Positions 12,319 through 20,913 of a DNA stretch of 64,000 nucleotides are shown here, piece after piece. How positions within the stretch are numbered: position 1 is the first letter of the stretch; the number at the start of each line of letters is the position of its first letter. The stretch is taken from the NCBI GenBank assembly GCA_003194525.1, contig NBIV01000012.1, forward strand, positions 186,001 to 250,000. Reading direction: 5' to 3'. The translations under genes were made by a program, and so were the position numbers. The stretch is from Gracilariopsis chorda (Eukaryota > Rhodophyta > Florideophyceae > Gracilariales > Gracilariaceae). The notes beneath the pieces were generated by a model that was given only the letters and a program-made list of their open reading frames with translations, ran no database searches and was not told the DNA's origin.

Positions 12319-13952
12319 AAGTTCTAGACCTACAGAAAGTGGTAGCAGATGGATCACTCACATTATCGGTTCCAGCACAAGCGGCGCCAGAACTGAGTGA
12401 GACGCAGCAATAGGCGTTTCGTACCGAAACGTTTTGCAAACGGTTGTTTGAGGCGTCGCTTGGAGCATGGTTTATGAAGCCTTTGACTGTTACATCTGGA
12501 ATGAAAGAAGGATCTGAGAATGAAAGCAAAGTATTAAAGCTGCTCCCAAATTTCTTCGCAAAGAACCTTGTGTCACGAGGCGAAGCATTCCAGGCTGAAT
12601 ATAATATGCGTGAGAACTTCAACAGGAGCATCACTATCGAATATATTAGGACTGTGGGTTTATTGGGAGGAAGAGATGTCCTGCTTTTGGCTGGTAGTCC
12701 GGATGGAATTGTAGGATACCGGGATGGCAGTCCAACAAACGCTGTGGCTGTTGAGATAAAGACAATGACCTCACTGAGAACTATTCAGGCCGCGAAGAGC
12801 GTGTGTGAAAGCTACTGTGAAATTGTGCATTTGTCAGGGATTGGCTACTCTGAGTATGCTACAAGACTATTCCATAAACTCGTGCCAACCTCAGCCTATC
12901 GATTGCAATGCATGCATCACGCAGCGGTGCTCGGCAATGAGAAGGTCATATTTGTTGTTGCCAGAGGCTGCGACACTGGCGTGGGCGGTATAATTTACGC
13001 CGTACTACTCGAATTCTCTCGAAGCATAGTGGCGAACTACAAATTGTGTTTGTCTGGCATACGAAGCTTGGCATTTTCATGGGTTGGGCAGGAAGCAAAA
13101 CACATTCCGGATTCTTACGATGATCTTTTGCAGAAAACGTATGTTACTGATTTGTTCTCTTTTGTTTCATTTTATAACATAAGCAAGGCCTACAAAGATC
13201 TTTGCTCGAAGCAAGGGCCGCTTGTTCCTGTTCGCATGATACGACCGACGTGTCTGGTTTACTGGAATCATTTGAAAGGCGGTGTTGATGAATTTAGCCG
13301 AAACATGAAGAACTTGTCTTCTACGAATTCATCCGAGAACCCAATCGTTAGCGTTATTGGAAGATTGCTCGGTGCCCAGGTTAATAATGCTGGAATTGTA
13401 TTCAGATTGCTTGCCGCTCGTAACAGAAACTTGGTACCCACAACTATAGACCAATGCAGCATACAACAGAAGAGCTACAGAAGATTGCGACACAATGTTA
13501 CCAAGTGCATGTCATTTTCTTCTTTTGCAAAGCAATTGGCAAAAGAATTTGCATTGGAATACAAACCTTTGTCTGTCCAGCAAACATCGCCAGCTTTAGC
13601 GTCATCTAACCTTTCGGAAAATGTTGTGATGAAACCGATGTACACAAGAAATGTCGTACAAAATTATAACAGAGATAATGATGCTAACAGAAGGTTAGCG
13701 AATTCTTCGTTGCATGTAGTAGTGAATGCGAAAGCTACATACTGCTCGCTCTACTCATTTAGCTATTCTGTTAAACGAGGCAGCAAAGTGTTTACGAAAA
13801 AGGGCGGGTCAAAAGTTGTGCAATGGTGTGGGTTGTGTCGACAACCTGTGTGTTCTTCGTGCTGGGATTCTTGGTATTCCAAACGTCTTTTGGGGAGGGC
13901 GGCAATTTCTACAGATGAGCTGCAAGAACTTGAAGAAAAGGCGGAAGCATGA
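12319..13952 (+). pseudogene. 3' half of piggyBac-like gene with YqaJ-type nuclease domain
   Basis: The frame is open from LTR copy 2 to 13952 except for a TAG at 12411-12413. The main open part (from 12414; first ATG 12474) encodes about 500 residues. Counting from the codon at 12444, residues 20-170 carry a PD-(D/E)XK signature of the YqaJ/lambda-exonuclease type: GSENES (E25/E27), GSPDGIV (D87), AVEIK (E104, K106) and YRLQCMHHAAVLG (Q155). After this comes RPTCLVYWNHLKGGVDEF (GGVD with D282), which matches the C-terminal piggyBac motif around its last catalytic Asp. The C-terminus has a cysteine-rich knuckle WCGLCRQPVCSSCW (C462, C465, C470, C473), as in the piggyBac tail that contacts transposon ends. 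The order nuclease, then GGVD, then zinc knuckle in one frame is unusual. It lies between LTR copies 2 and 4 inside the TIR-bounded element. No usable start remains, so it is probably inactive. An independent exonuclease gene is the alternative reading. Confidence 0.62.
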
Positions 13953-14006
13953 TATCTGAAGCAAACTTCAACGTAAAGACCTGTTCTTTAGTTTTGTGCA
14001 TTGAGA

Positions 14007-14919
14007 TGTAGTGCAATACATTCCCGCGTACGGGCGATGGTGAAACTCATATCTGAGGTGTACTCGGTGCGAGCGATGAAGCGGGATGCATGAATTTTAG
14101 CCCCCGTTTACCGGGCTAATTAGCGGTCGGGTTACCCAGGGTGGTTATGGGAACATTCATATTTTGTGGTACTTGCCTGGCAAGGGTGGTGGACACGTGG
14201 CTACAGCCCCAGCCAGGAGGCCCAAAACGGCTACTTATTTTAGTATAGTTTAGGAGTTAATTTTACTTAGGCTAGTGCACTACCTACTGTACTGCACTGA
14301 GCTAGTACTTGAGCGTCGGCCGCACGGCGGCGGGCTCACCAAGAAAAGTAACAAGAGTTCGGCTCTGACTCTATTCGCCATGCGAAGTGTCTAACTCCTC
14401 GCGGAGGTACACCGCTTGCCCGATAGTTTCACCCGACTCGCACCACCGAGGAGACCGTGCTCGTCGTACCCAGTGGGTTGTGACCACTCGTGGTATTCGT
14501 TGTTGTCGTGTGACCGCCCGTACAGGCCCTATCTCCGCCCCAGTTTTGGGTATTGATATTACCGACGTGTGTCGTGAGACCGTGAGACCATCCCTTCCCC
14601 TCATATCCCCTAACCGCCGCGCGGTGCGTGTTCGTGTGTGTGTATCGGCACCCCCCTCCGGGGTCTGTTCCCGCTTTCCGCACGCCCCCGTCGGGTGGTC
14701 CCTTTCCCTCTTTTGTTCCACTGTTCGCAGGCTACTTCCGGACCAGCCGTGGTTCCGACCCGTTCTAACCCCTAAACCTCCGAGGTACATCCAGGCTCCC
14801 GACGGAGCTACACCCGTCATACGGGACACGGAGGGCTCTACCCAGCTGGGCCTACCTCTCCAAGAGAGCAAGGCTTCGAGCTGCCTTGGGTGCCTTTCCC
14901 ACACCGGGATTGCACCACA
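14007..14919 (+). repeat. Solo LTR copy 4, with perfect TGAGA target duplication
   Basis: 913 bp. It starts TGTAGTGCAATACATTCCC and ends GGGATTGCACCACA. TGAGA occurs directly on both sides (14002-14006 and 14920-14924), a perfect 5-bp duplication. The 3' portion shares GGAGGGCTCTACCCA with the other copies but the middle has diverged, so it is a separate subfamily. No internal retrotransposon sequence remains. It sits 55 bp after the stop of the nuclease-bearing frame. Confidence 0.8.
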
Positions 14920-15070
14920 TGAGAGACATGTACGGTGAATCTCTTTCGAGCTGGGTGAGGTTCTACAGCGATCTAGAGAACTTCACTGTGTGGCAATTGG
15001 TTCTCCAAAAATCTCCATAAATCACCGCGTTCTTAGAGTGAACGAAAATGTTCACTGAACCAGCACGGGG

Positions 15071-15778
15071 TTACGCTCAGACACTAAACTGTTCCCAGTA
15101 CTTACTCCCTGTTCATTCATAGTTTGTAAATTTTGTTCTTATATGCCGCCGAAGAGCGGCATCCCGACATCGAGAACTCCCACCTCTCCGAGAAAGGCAG
15201 AGTTCTGACGCCTAATCAATAGCAAGAACAGGCCAGAAAAGCTGTTGGTTTATCCAGAGTGAGAGGGTTCTTTGGATGCAACCCCTACCGTAGTCTTGGA
15301 AGTAGAGACACGAGCTCATATAAACACACACACACACTCAAAGGCTACAAAAGACTATGAAGCTACACCGGATGAGGAAACCAAATGGATATGCCATTGG
15401 GTCTATTAGGGAATTTAGCCGTCGAATAGATGATTAGCCTTCTACTTCTTCTAGAAAGTCAATACCGCTGCCTCGGAGTCAGAGGCACGTGCCCGTGAAC
15501 AGTGAACACACACACACACACACACACACACGTAGTTTGTAAAAGTTGCGAGTTGAAATCACGTTCTGCTCATCCTCATGATTTCAGAACCTGACGCCAG
15601 CTGTGGCTCTGTATACCGGTGAATCTAGCAAGGTGAATTTTTCCTCCACATCCGCCGTGCACAGCACAAAAGAGATAATATACCCATCACCTCAAACATT
15701 TCGTTGAAACCCCCAAACATTTCTTTTTCACCCTAAAACTTGCAACAAAGCATTGCGTTACAGGGGGGGGTCGCGATA
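15071..15778. other. Spacer with CA microsatellites and a dispersed repeat
   Basis: No gene. Contains a short (CA)n at about 15324-15338, the dispersed repeat at 15340-15512 (separate entry) and a longer (AC)n at 15506-15531. Confidence 0.45.
15340..15512 (+). repeat. Dispersed ~175-bp repeat, copy 1
   Basis: Matches 38511-38685 in the same orientation, with scattered differences. Shared blocks include GGCTACAAAA, CCGGATGAGGAA, TTGGGTCTATTAGGG, GTCGAATAGATGATTAGCC and TACCGCTGCCTCGGA. Both copies end in GAGGCACGTGCCCGT followed by a CA-dinucleotide run. There is no coding capacity and I see no target duplication. Could be a SINE or MITE-like family. Confidence 0.65.
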
Positions 15779-17828
15779 TAGTGCCTAGATGAATAGTGCT
15801 AACCTTTATATTGTGCCACCATCAACCCTGTGGCACAAAAATGGCGCGTATTTGAAACAAACGTAACACTCGGCCATAAACGTGACAAACCCCCGCCAAA
15901 ACAAGCAAACCCATTACAGATTCCTTCCTAGCACCCACACCAGGGCTTCCAAACGTTCCCCCGATGAGACGAACGCTTCTCCATCCGACCAAGCTCGAAA
16001 GATGGCACCATCACGCACTAATCCTAAGACGAGACGAACACGTCTAGATCTTTCTCAGAAGATTGAAGCCGCTCGGTCGCTGAGCTCTGGCATCTCCGCA
16101 GCAACCGTGATGAAGAAATTCTCTATTTCCCGCCGAACGGCAACCAATCTTAAGAATAATGCATCGCGAATAATTGAACTTGCTGAAACCACTTCCCTAT
16201 CGCTGCAAAGAAAATCATTGCGGCCCCCTGCGTTTCCCAAAATCGAAGATGAACTTCTAATATTCGTTAACTTTGCACGATGCTGCAAGTTGCCAATCAC
16301 GCAAGCTGTGTTACAGCACAAGGCGCTTATGATACGCGACAATCTGGAAAAGAACATAGCGAGCAATCAAATCTTAGAACATCACAAACTGTCCAAGTTT
16401 ACGGCATCGATTGGTTGGGTTCAGAACTTCATACGCAGACATGCGTTGCGCTCCGTTGGTCTTCACGGCGAAGGCGGGAGTGCATCTGCTGCACAAGTTG
16501 CGGACAAAATGTCAGAGCTGAAAGCAAAGCTGCGCAGTTACGATGTGGATTGCATTTATAATGTTGACGAGACAGGGTTATTCTACAAACTTTTGCCTCG
16601 CCGTACGTATATAACAGAAGAGAAGAACAGGAAAACAATTCGCGGAACTAAGGCCATGAAGTCGAAGGATAGAATCACAGCTTATGTCTGTACCAACGGA
16701 GACGGTTCGCGGAAGCTCCCAATAGCGATTATAGGCAAAGCAAAAAACCCTCGCTGTTTCCGTCTTGGCCAACCCCCGGTGCCTTACTTCAGTCAGAAGA
16801 ACTCTTGGTCTGATACGCTAACGTTTAAACGGTGGTTCTATGAAGTATTTCTACCATTTATTCCCAAAGCAACATCCCGTCCTTGCGTTCTTCTTATGAA
16901 TAACTGTGGGCCACACGGTACTGACTTGAAGGATAGCCGTAACCAAGTCACTATCATGACGCTTCCTCCGAATTGTACCGCTATTCATCAGCCCATGGAT
17001 TTGGGCATAATCGCTGCTTGGAAAGTGCAGTATCGCGGGCTGCTACTGCGCAAGATAGTGCTGGACATCGAGACGCGGCAGCAAAGGCGAGAGAGCAATC
17101 GGGCTCTGATGGCAGGAATGAAGGGAATGGACGAAGGGCATGATCCTCACCTTCTTGATGTTTCCAAAATGGTGGAGGAGTCTCGGAGTAATGTTTCGCA
17201 ATCAACCATTGCACGGTGTTGGGTGAAAGCTAATGTGTTACCATTGCCACATGCCTGCGATATCACGTCCAGTGAAGGAAAGATGTCTAATACGCAAAAA
17301 TGTGAGGACGTGAAGGCTATGACTAAGATGGTGGAGCAGCTTAGCATTTCACTGGATCGCCGTGATCCCTTTTATGAACAAGTGTTTGAACCTGTGAATC
17401 AAGAACAGGTCGAGCGCTGGTTGACGATTGAAGAGAACTCACTAGTGAGTGAGGCTGTGGTCGAAGATGCTGTGTATTTTGACGAACTGAGAGCGGTAGA
17501 GAGCGCATCATCGCCTGAAGTGGAGTCTGATGATGATGGGGACACTATTATGGCGGAAGCGTTGCCCCCTGAAGCTGAGATAATCGTCAAACTGCGCGAA
17601 TTAAAGAAATGGGCGTTTGACAGTAACCTTTCCGACGTCTCCTACTCGTTGCGAAAGGCAAGGCAAGGGTTCTTGCGAGCAAAAAGACGTGAGGTTTCTG
17701 GTAGTACGCGACAGTTGTTGATTACCGAGATGCTGGAGTAGCTATATTATAAGTAGTTTTGCTCTGAACTATATATTTCCCAATTCGGTATAGTGCCACC
17801 ATCTCGGTATTGTACGAGGGTAGCACTA
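15779..17828 (+). mobile_element. pogo/Tigger-type DNA transposon
   Basis: The ends read TAGTGC inward on both sides (15779 and, on the minus strand, 17828) and are flanked by TA (15777-15778 and 17829-17830), the target used by Tc1/mariner and pogo elements. Near both ends, in the same orientation, lies a GTGCCACCATC motif (about 15814 and 17793) that may be a subterminal binding site. The element is 2,050 bp and carries one transposase gene. The terminal match is short, so the exact ends are less sure than the identity. Confidence 0.62.
16002..17741 (+). CDS. pogo/CENP-B-type transposase with D-to-N in the catalytic triad
   Basis: 579 residues from the ATG at 16002 (the frame is open upstream but without another ATG). 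The N-terminal 70 residues form helix-turn-helix DNA-binding units (LSQKIEAARSLSSGISAATV, then a second helical region ending FIRRHALR). The DDE_1 core follows. NVDETG carries the first Asp (D189). The second site reads LLMNNCGPHG where the family has DN, so the Asp is replaced by Asn (N300, codon AAT at 16899-16901). The third site is QPMDLG (D333). A single G-to-A change explains the Asn. The acidic C-terminal region (VESDDDGDT) is typical of the group. The frame has no stops, so it is recent or kept intact, but cleavage activity should be lost. Domestication into a DNA-binding protein, as with CENP-B or Jerky, is possible. Confidence 0.85.
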   Translation: MAPSRTNPKTRRTRLDLSQKIEAARSLSSGISAATVMKKFSISRRTATNLKNNASRIIELAETTSLSLQRKSLRPPAFPKIEDELLIFVNFARCCKLPITQAVLQHKALMIRDNLEKNIASNQILEHHKLSKFTASIGWVQNFIRRHALRSVGLHGEGGSASAAQVADKMSELKAKLRSYDVDCIYNVDETGLFYKLLPRRTYITEEKNRKTIRGTKAMKSKDRITAYVCTNGDGSRKLPIAIIGKAKNPRCFRLGQPPVPYFSQKNSWSDTLTFKRWFYEVFLPFIPKATSRPCVLLMNNCGPHGTDLKDSRNQVTIMTLPPNCTAIHQPMDLGIIAAWKVQYRGLLLRKIVLDIETRQQRRESNRALMAGMKGMDEGHDPHLLDVSKMVEESRSNVSQSTIARCWVKANVLPLPHACDITSSEGKMSNTQKCEDVKAMTKMVEQLSISLDRRDPFYEQVFEPVNQEQVERWLTIEENSLVSEAVVEDAVYFDELRAVESASSPEVESDDDGDTIMAEALPPEAEIIVKLRELKKWAFDSNLSDVSYSLRKARQGFLRAKRREVSGSTRQLLITEMLE

Positions 17829-17895
17829 TATAGTAGTACCCACTGTATTCATAATACGAATGCTATGCAGTCGTTTCAAGTGTAGATTTCGATAA

Positions 17896-17925
17896 ATGTA
17901 ACTTGCAGTCCATTGCAAGTTACAT
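17896..17925. repeat. 12-bp perfect inverted repeat between two transposons
   Basis: ATGTAACTTGCA and TGCAAGTTACAT face each other across a 6-base loop. The hairpin lies 68 bp after the pogo end and about 220 bp before the hAT start codon. It may be part of the hAT terminus or a regulatory site. Confidence 0.6.
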
Positions 17926-18142
17926 CCGGTGTAATGAACAAAGTTTTTTGCTGGAAGCCCGACCCACTTCTGCTTTTCGGAGGTATCTCAGCTTGACTGA
18001 GTCAATAATCCTCTGGCTTTATAATCTCCCCCTCACGCTGATTACAGCTGCAGTGTTGCCTCGTGTCCACAACCTTTTCCAAGCGCAGCGCGTTTCCTCT
18101 TCGTCGGAAAGCACGCGACACCGACTGGTAACATACTCTGAC

Positions 18143-20533
18143 ATGTCCCAGGAAATCAGCAGCACTCCAGTCGAACCTGCGCCACAAGCACTGGGCTCTT
18201 CTACCAACTACCCAAGGGCAAAAGGAGGACGCCCAAAAGCCTGGTGGACAGAGGAATGTTTTACCAGTACAACAGTTACCGCAACAAACAGCTCAAACGC
18301 TGTACAATGTCTCACGTGCAAGACCTGTCAATGGTCTAGAAAAGCCAAGGTACCTAACACATCACAGCTAGGTCGGCACTTACTTCGCTGCCGCCGAATA
18401 TCTCCATCAACTCGAAAGAGACTGTTGGAAAACGAGCGACTGGCCAAATACTACAACGAGCACTTACGGAAAGGAAGCCCAGAGCTTTTCGGTGTTCCAA
18501 TGACACCATCTAAAAGAAGACGACGCCGCTCTAAACCTCAATCGAAAAGTTCTGGAGAGATCCTAATGTCTGGTAGTGGAGCATTTGCGGACTCGAGGGA
18601 TTCAAATCAAGCGGATAGTGACGATTCCTATACGAAGCGCACAAAGTTTAATGAACTACTGACCAAACTGTTCGTCACAAAAATGCTCCCGTTCTCTCTG
18701 CTTTCTCGCGAACCAGGGCAGGATCTTTTATATCAACTAATTCGGGTTGCGAATGCGGATATTGCAGAACAGATACCGACAGCCAAACGCATGGAGACCA
18801 AAAACCTTGATTTGTACCACAAATCGGTTTTCGACCGAGTGAAAGAATCCATAACCTCTGCATTGTCCGCAACGTTTGCTACATTAGTCTTCGACGGATG
18901 GACCGATGTCAACGGTGAAGGAGTCGTAAATGTTTTGTTGTCACTCACTGGAGTCGAGCGAGTGCGTCGGACCTTTTTTCTTAAATCCGTTTATACCGGA
19001 TCGGAGAGCTGCGACGCAGCTTTTTACTGTCGCGTGATGACGGAGGTTTTCTCGGAGTTTGGGAGTATGAAGAGGGTATGTGCTGTTGTGAGCGACGATA
19101 CCAGCAGTTGCGTTAAAGCCAAAAACTCTCTGGCAGACGCGCACAATCATGTTCTTCCGATTCAAGACCAGACCCATTTAGCTAACCTGCTCATGCAGGA
19201 CTTTGGCAAGCTTCCTTGGGTAGGAGAAATTTTGGATATGGTCTCCACCGTTGTGAGTGAAGTGCGGAATCATTCAAAGCTCTACCACAGGTTGAAGGAA
19301 TTTAAGGCGCTTTACAACAAAGAGTTGGTAACGGAAACGACTTCAAATACGTATGACAAGTATGGCAGAGTATCTCTCCCAGGTGCTGTTATTTTACCGC
19401 AACGAATGGCTCCGACTCGTTTTGCTTCGTCGGAGTCAATGTTAAGCTCTTTTTTGAGGAGCAAAGTGGTGTTAAGAAAGGTTATTGAGTGCAGTGATTT
19501 CAGAGAGAACTTATTTGGCAGACGGCACAACGAACGGCGTGGAGTTTTTGAGGATACGGTGAAGGACGACTCGCTTCACGAGAGTGCTCTCGATATCTAC
19601 CATATCCTCAGATTGGTGAGGCAGTATTTGCGCCTTTTTGATGATGAGACCTCTCTCATATCTGAGGTTTACCCCGCAACCATGCAGCTCCGCCGAAAGC
19701 TGCAGCTGCTTCCGCTAACCCCATTCTACACCAGCGCGCGAAAAGATCAAATACTTCAAGTGTTTGATCACCGCTTGAATGGTGTGGGGCGTAAGATTCC
19801 TTTGGTTACGACGATCCATCAGGTGGCTTTTTTGTTAGACCTTCGAAGCCTCAGTCAGGAGATGCAGGGACATAATGAGGCAATCGCGACCCAGATTGGT
19901 TTGTTTGTGCGCTCAGATAGCTTCCCGCGCTCGAAAAAAATGGAAAGCGATGGCGGTGTAGATGGGGCAATTGACAGGCTTTGTCAGGAATTTGTGAACC
20001 AACGCATGTCATGGAAGTCACAAGCATTTGATCCAGTTTCTCGTAGAGTCCTGATGATGTACAGCAGTACACCAGTTTTTTACTGGAGCGAAGTGGCGGA
20101 GAAAACTTTGCTCAGGCAGTTTGCGCTCCACATTCTGTGCGCAAGTCCTTCTTCTGCGAGCGTCGAAAGGAGTTTTTCGCTTCAAGGCACAATAAGGACG
20201 CCAACGAGGAACAGACTACATCAAAGCAAGGTCTCAAAGCTCATCTTCTGTGCGTTTAACGAATCTTTACTTCGAAGTAGAAGCAAGGCTACAGAGATGT
20301 CCAATAGGAAAGCATATATGGACCTCAGGTTGGGGTGGGTAAGGGACGCTGTACCGGGAGTTGGGTCAGAGGTTATGGGGAACGGGGAAGCGTATTCAAA
20401 GTTCTTCGACGACGAAGAAATCTCTGATTGGCATCTCAGTGCACCAGATGCCGAGGATGATGACATGGAACTCCTGAACTTAGAAGATGAAACCCAGCTA
20501 ATGACCACTGCCGAAGCAGCAGAAGCGATCTAA
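18143..20533 (+). CDS. hAT-family transposase
   Basis: 796 residues from the ATG at 18143; the frame extends further upstream but without an ATG. Residues about 40-95 form a BED-like zinc finger (CLTCKTC...HLLRC) for DNA binding. The RNase H-like core has FDGWTD (Asp near residue 251) and AVVSDD (Asp near 318). The C-terminal dimerisation region contains ASVERSFS, with the catalytic Glu near 674, and an adjoining RNRL motif. The length is usual for hAT transposases. The frame is unbroken, which suggests recent activity. The end is rich in Asp and Glu. I could not place the TIRs or the 8-bp target duplication with confidence. Confidence 0.87.
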   Translation: MSQEISSTPVEPAPQALGSSTNYPRAKGGRPKAWWTEECFTSTTVTATNSSNAVQCLTCKTCQWSRKAKVPNTSQLGRHLLRCRRISPSTRKRLLENERLAKYYNEHLRKGSPELFGVPMTPSKRRRRRSKPQSKSSGEILMSGSGAFADSRDSNQADSDDSYTKRTKFNELLTKLFVTKMLPFSLLSREPGQDLLYQLIRVANADIAEQIPTAKRMETKNLDLYHKSVFDRVKESITSALSATFATLVFDGWTDVNGEGVVNVLLSLTGVERVRRTFFLKSVYTGSESCDAAFYCRVMTEVFSEFGSMKRVCAVVSDDTSSCVKAKNSLADAHNHVLPIQDQTHLANLLMQDFGKLPWVGEILDMVSTVVSEVRNHSKLYHRLKEFKALYNKELVTETTSNTYDKYGRVSLPGAVILPQRMAPTRFASSESMLSSFLRSKVVLRKVIECSDFRENLFGRRHNERRGVFEDTVKDDSLHESALDIYHILRLVRQYLRLFDDETSLISEVYPATMQLRRKLQLLPLTPFYTSARKDQILQVFDHRLNGVGRKIPLVTTIHQVAFLLDLRSLSQEMQGHNEAIATQIGLFVRSDSFPRSKKMESDGGVDGAIDRLCQEFVNQRMSWKSQAFDPVSRRVLMMYSSTPVFYWSEVAEKTLLRQFALHILCASPSSASVERSFSLQGTIRTPTRNRLHQSKVSKLIFCAFNESLLRSRSKATEMSNRKAYMDLRLGWVRDAVPGVGSEVMGNGEAYSKFFDDEEISDWHLSAPDAEDDDMELLNLEDETQLMTTAEAAEAI

Positions 20534-20913
20534 AGCAGTGCTTGGATAGTTTGCCCAGTGTGCATTCTTTGTGTTTATCTGCCTTGGAATCCGCGGACCG
20601 AGAAGGGAGTTTTCTCCTAGACTCTTGTGGTGTTGTAAAGTCTATCAGCTATTTTCGTACTGCTACTGAACATGTTTCTGTCCTTTTTCCATGCAGCAAA
20701 GAGCACTGTTCCTCTTGTTTTAGTATCTGGGATAGGCTCTGAGGGTCTGGTGTGAGTAGAGGCAGGAACACCATTCGGTACGTGCGTGTTTTCTTTGTTA
20801 GATCGTGTAGAAAGCGGTTTAGAGGAGAGCTTCACCTTCATCGGCGAGCGCTTTATGATGGTATCTTCATCATCGGAGCCATCACCAAAGCCGAACTCGA
20901 AACGAGCCTTGCG

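Larger units (their letters stand above)
10120..15070 (+). mobile_element. piggyBac-like DNA transposon carrying two LTR insertions
   Basis: Both ends begin CCCCGTGCT when read inward (10120 and, on the minus strand, 15070). Both continue into a matching block of about 75 bp: AGTGAACATTTT, GTTCAC, GGTGA, then TGGAGA and TTTTTGG. The two arms are clearly related but diverged. The bases just outside are TTAC on both sides (10116-10119 and 15071-15074), a 4-bp target duplication close to the TTAA of piggyBac elements. Each arm holds a small palindrome (GTGAAC...GTTCAC) that may bind transposase. Inside are the two halves of a transposase-like gene and LTR copies 2 and 4. Without the LTRs the element would be about 3.2 kb. 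Confidence 0.7.

Noticed and set aside
11491-14919. LTR copies 2 and 4 as the two LTRs of one retrotransposon
   Set aside because: They are in the same orientation, but copy 4 has its own perfect TGAGA duplication, the copies differ in length and middle sequence, and the DNA between them is a DNA-transposon gene, not gag-pol.
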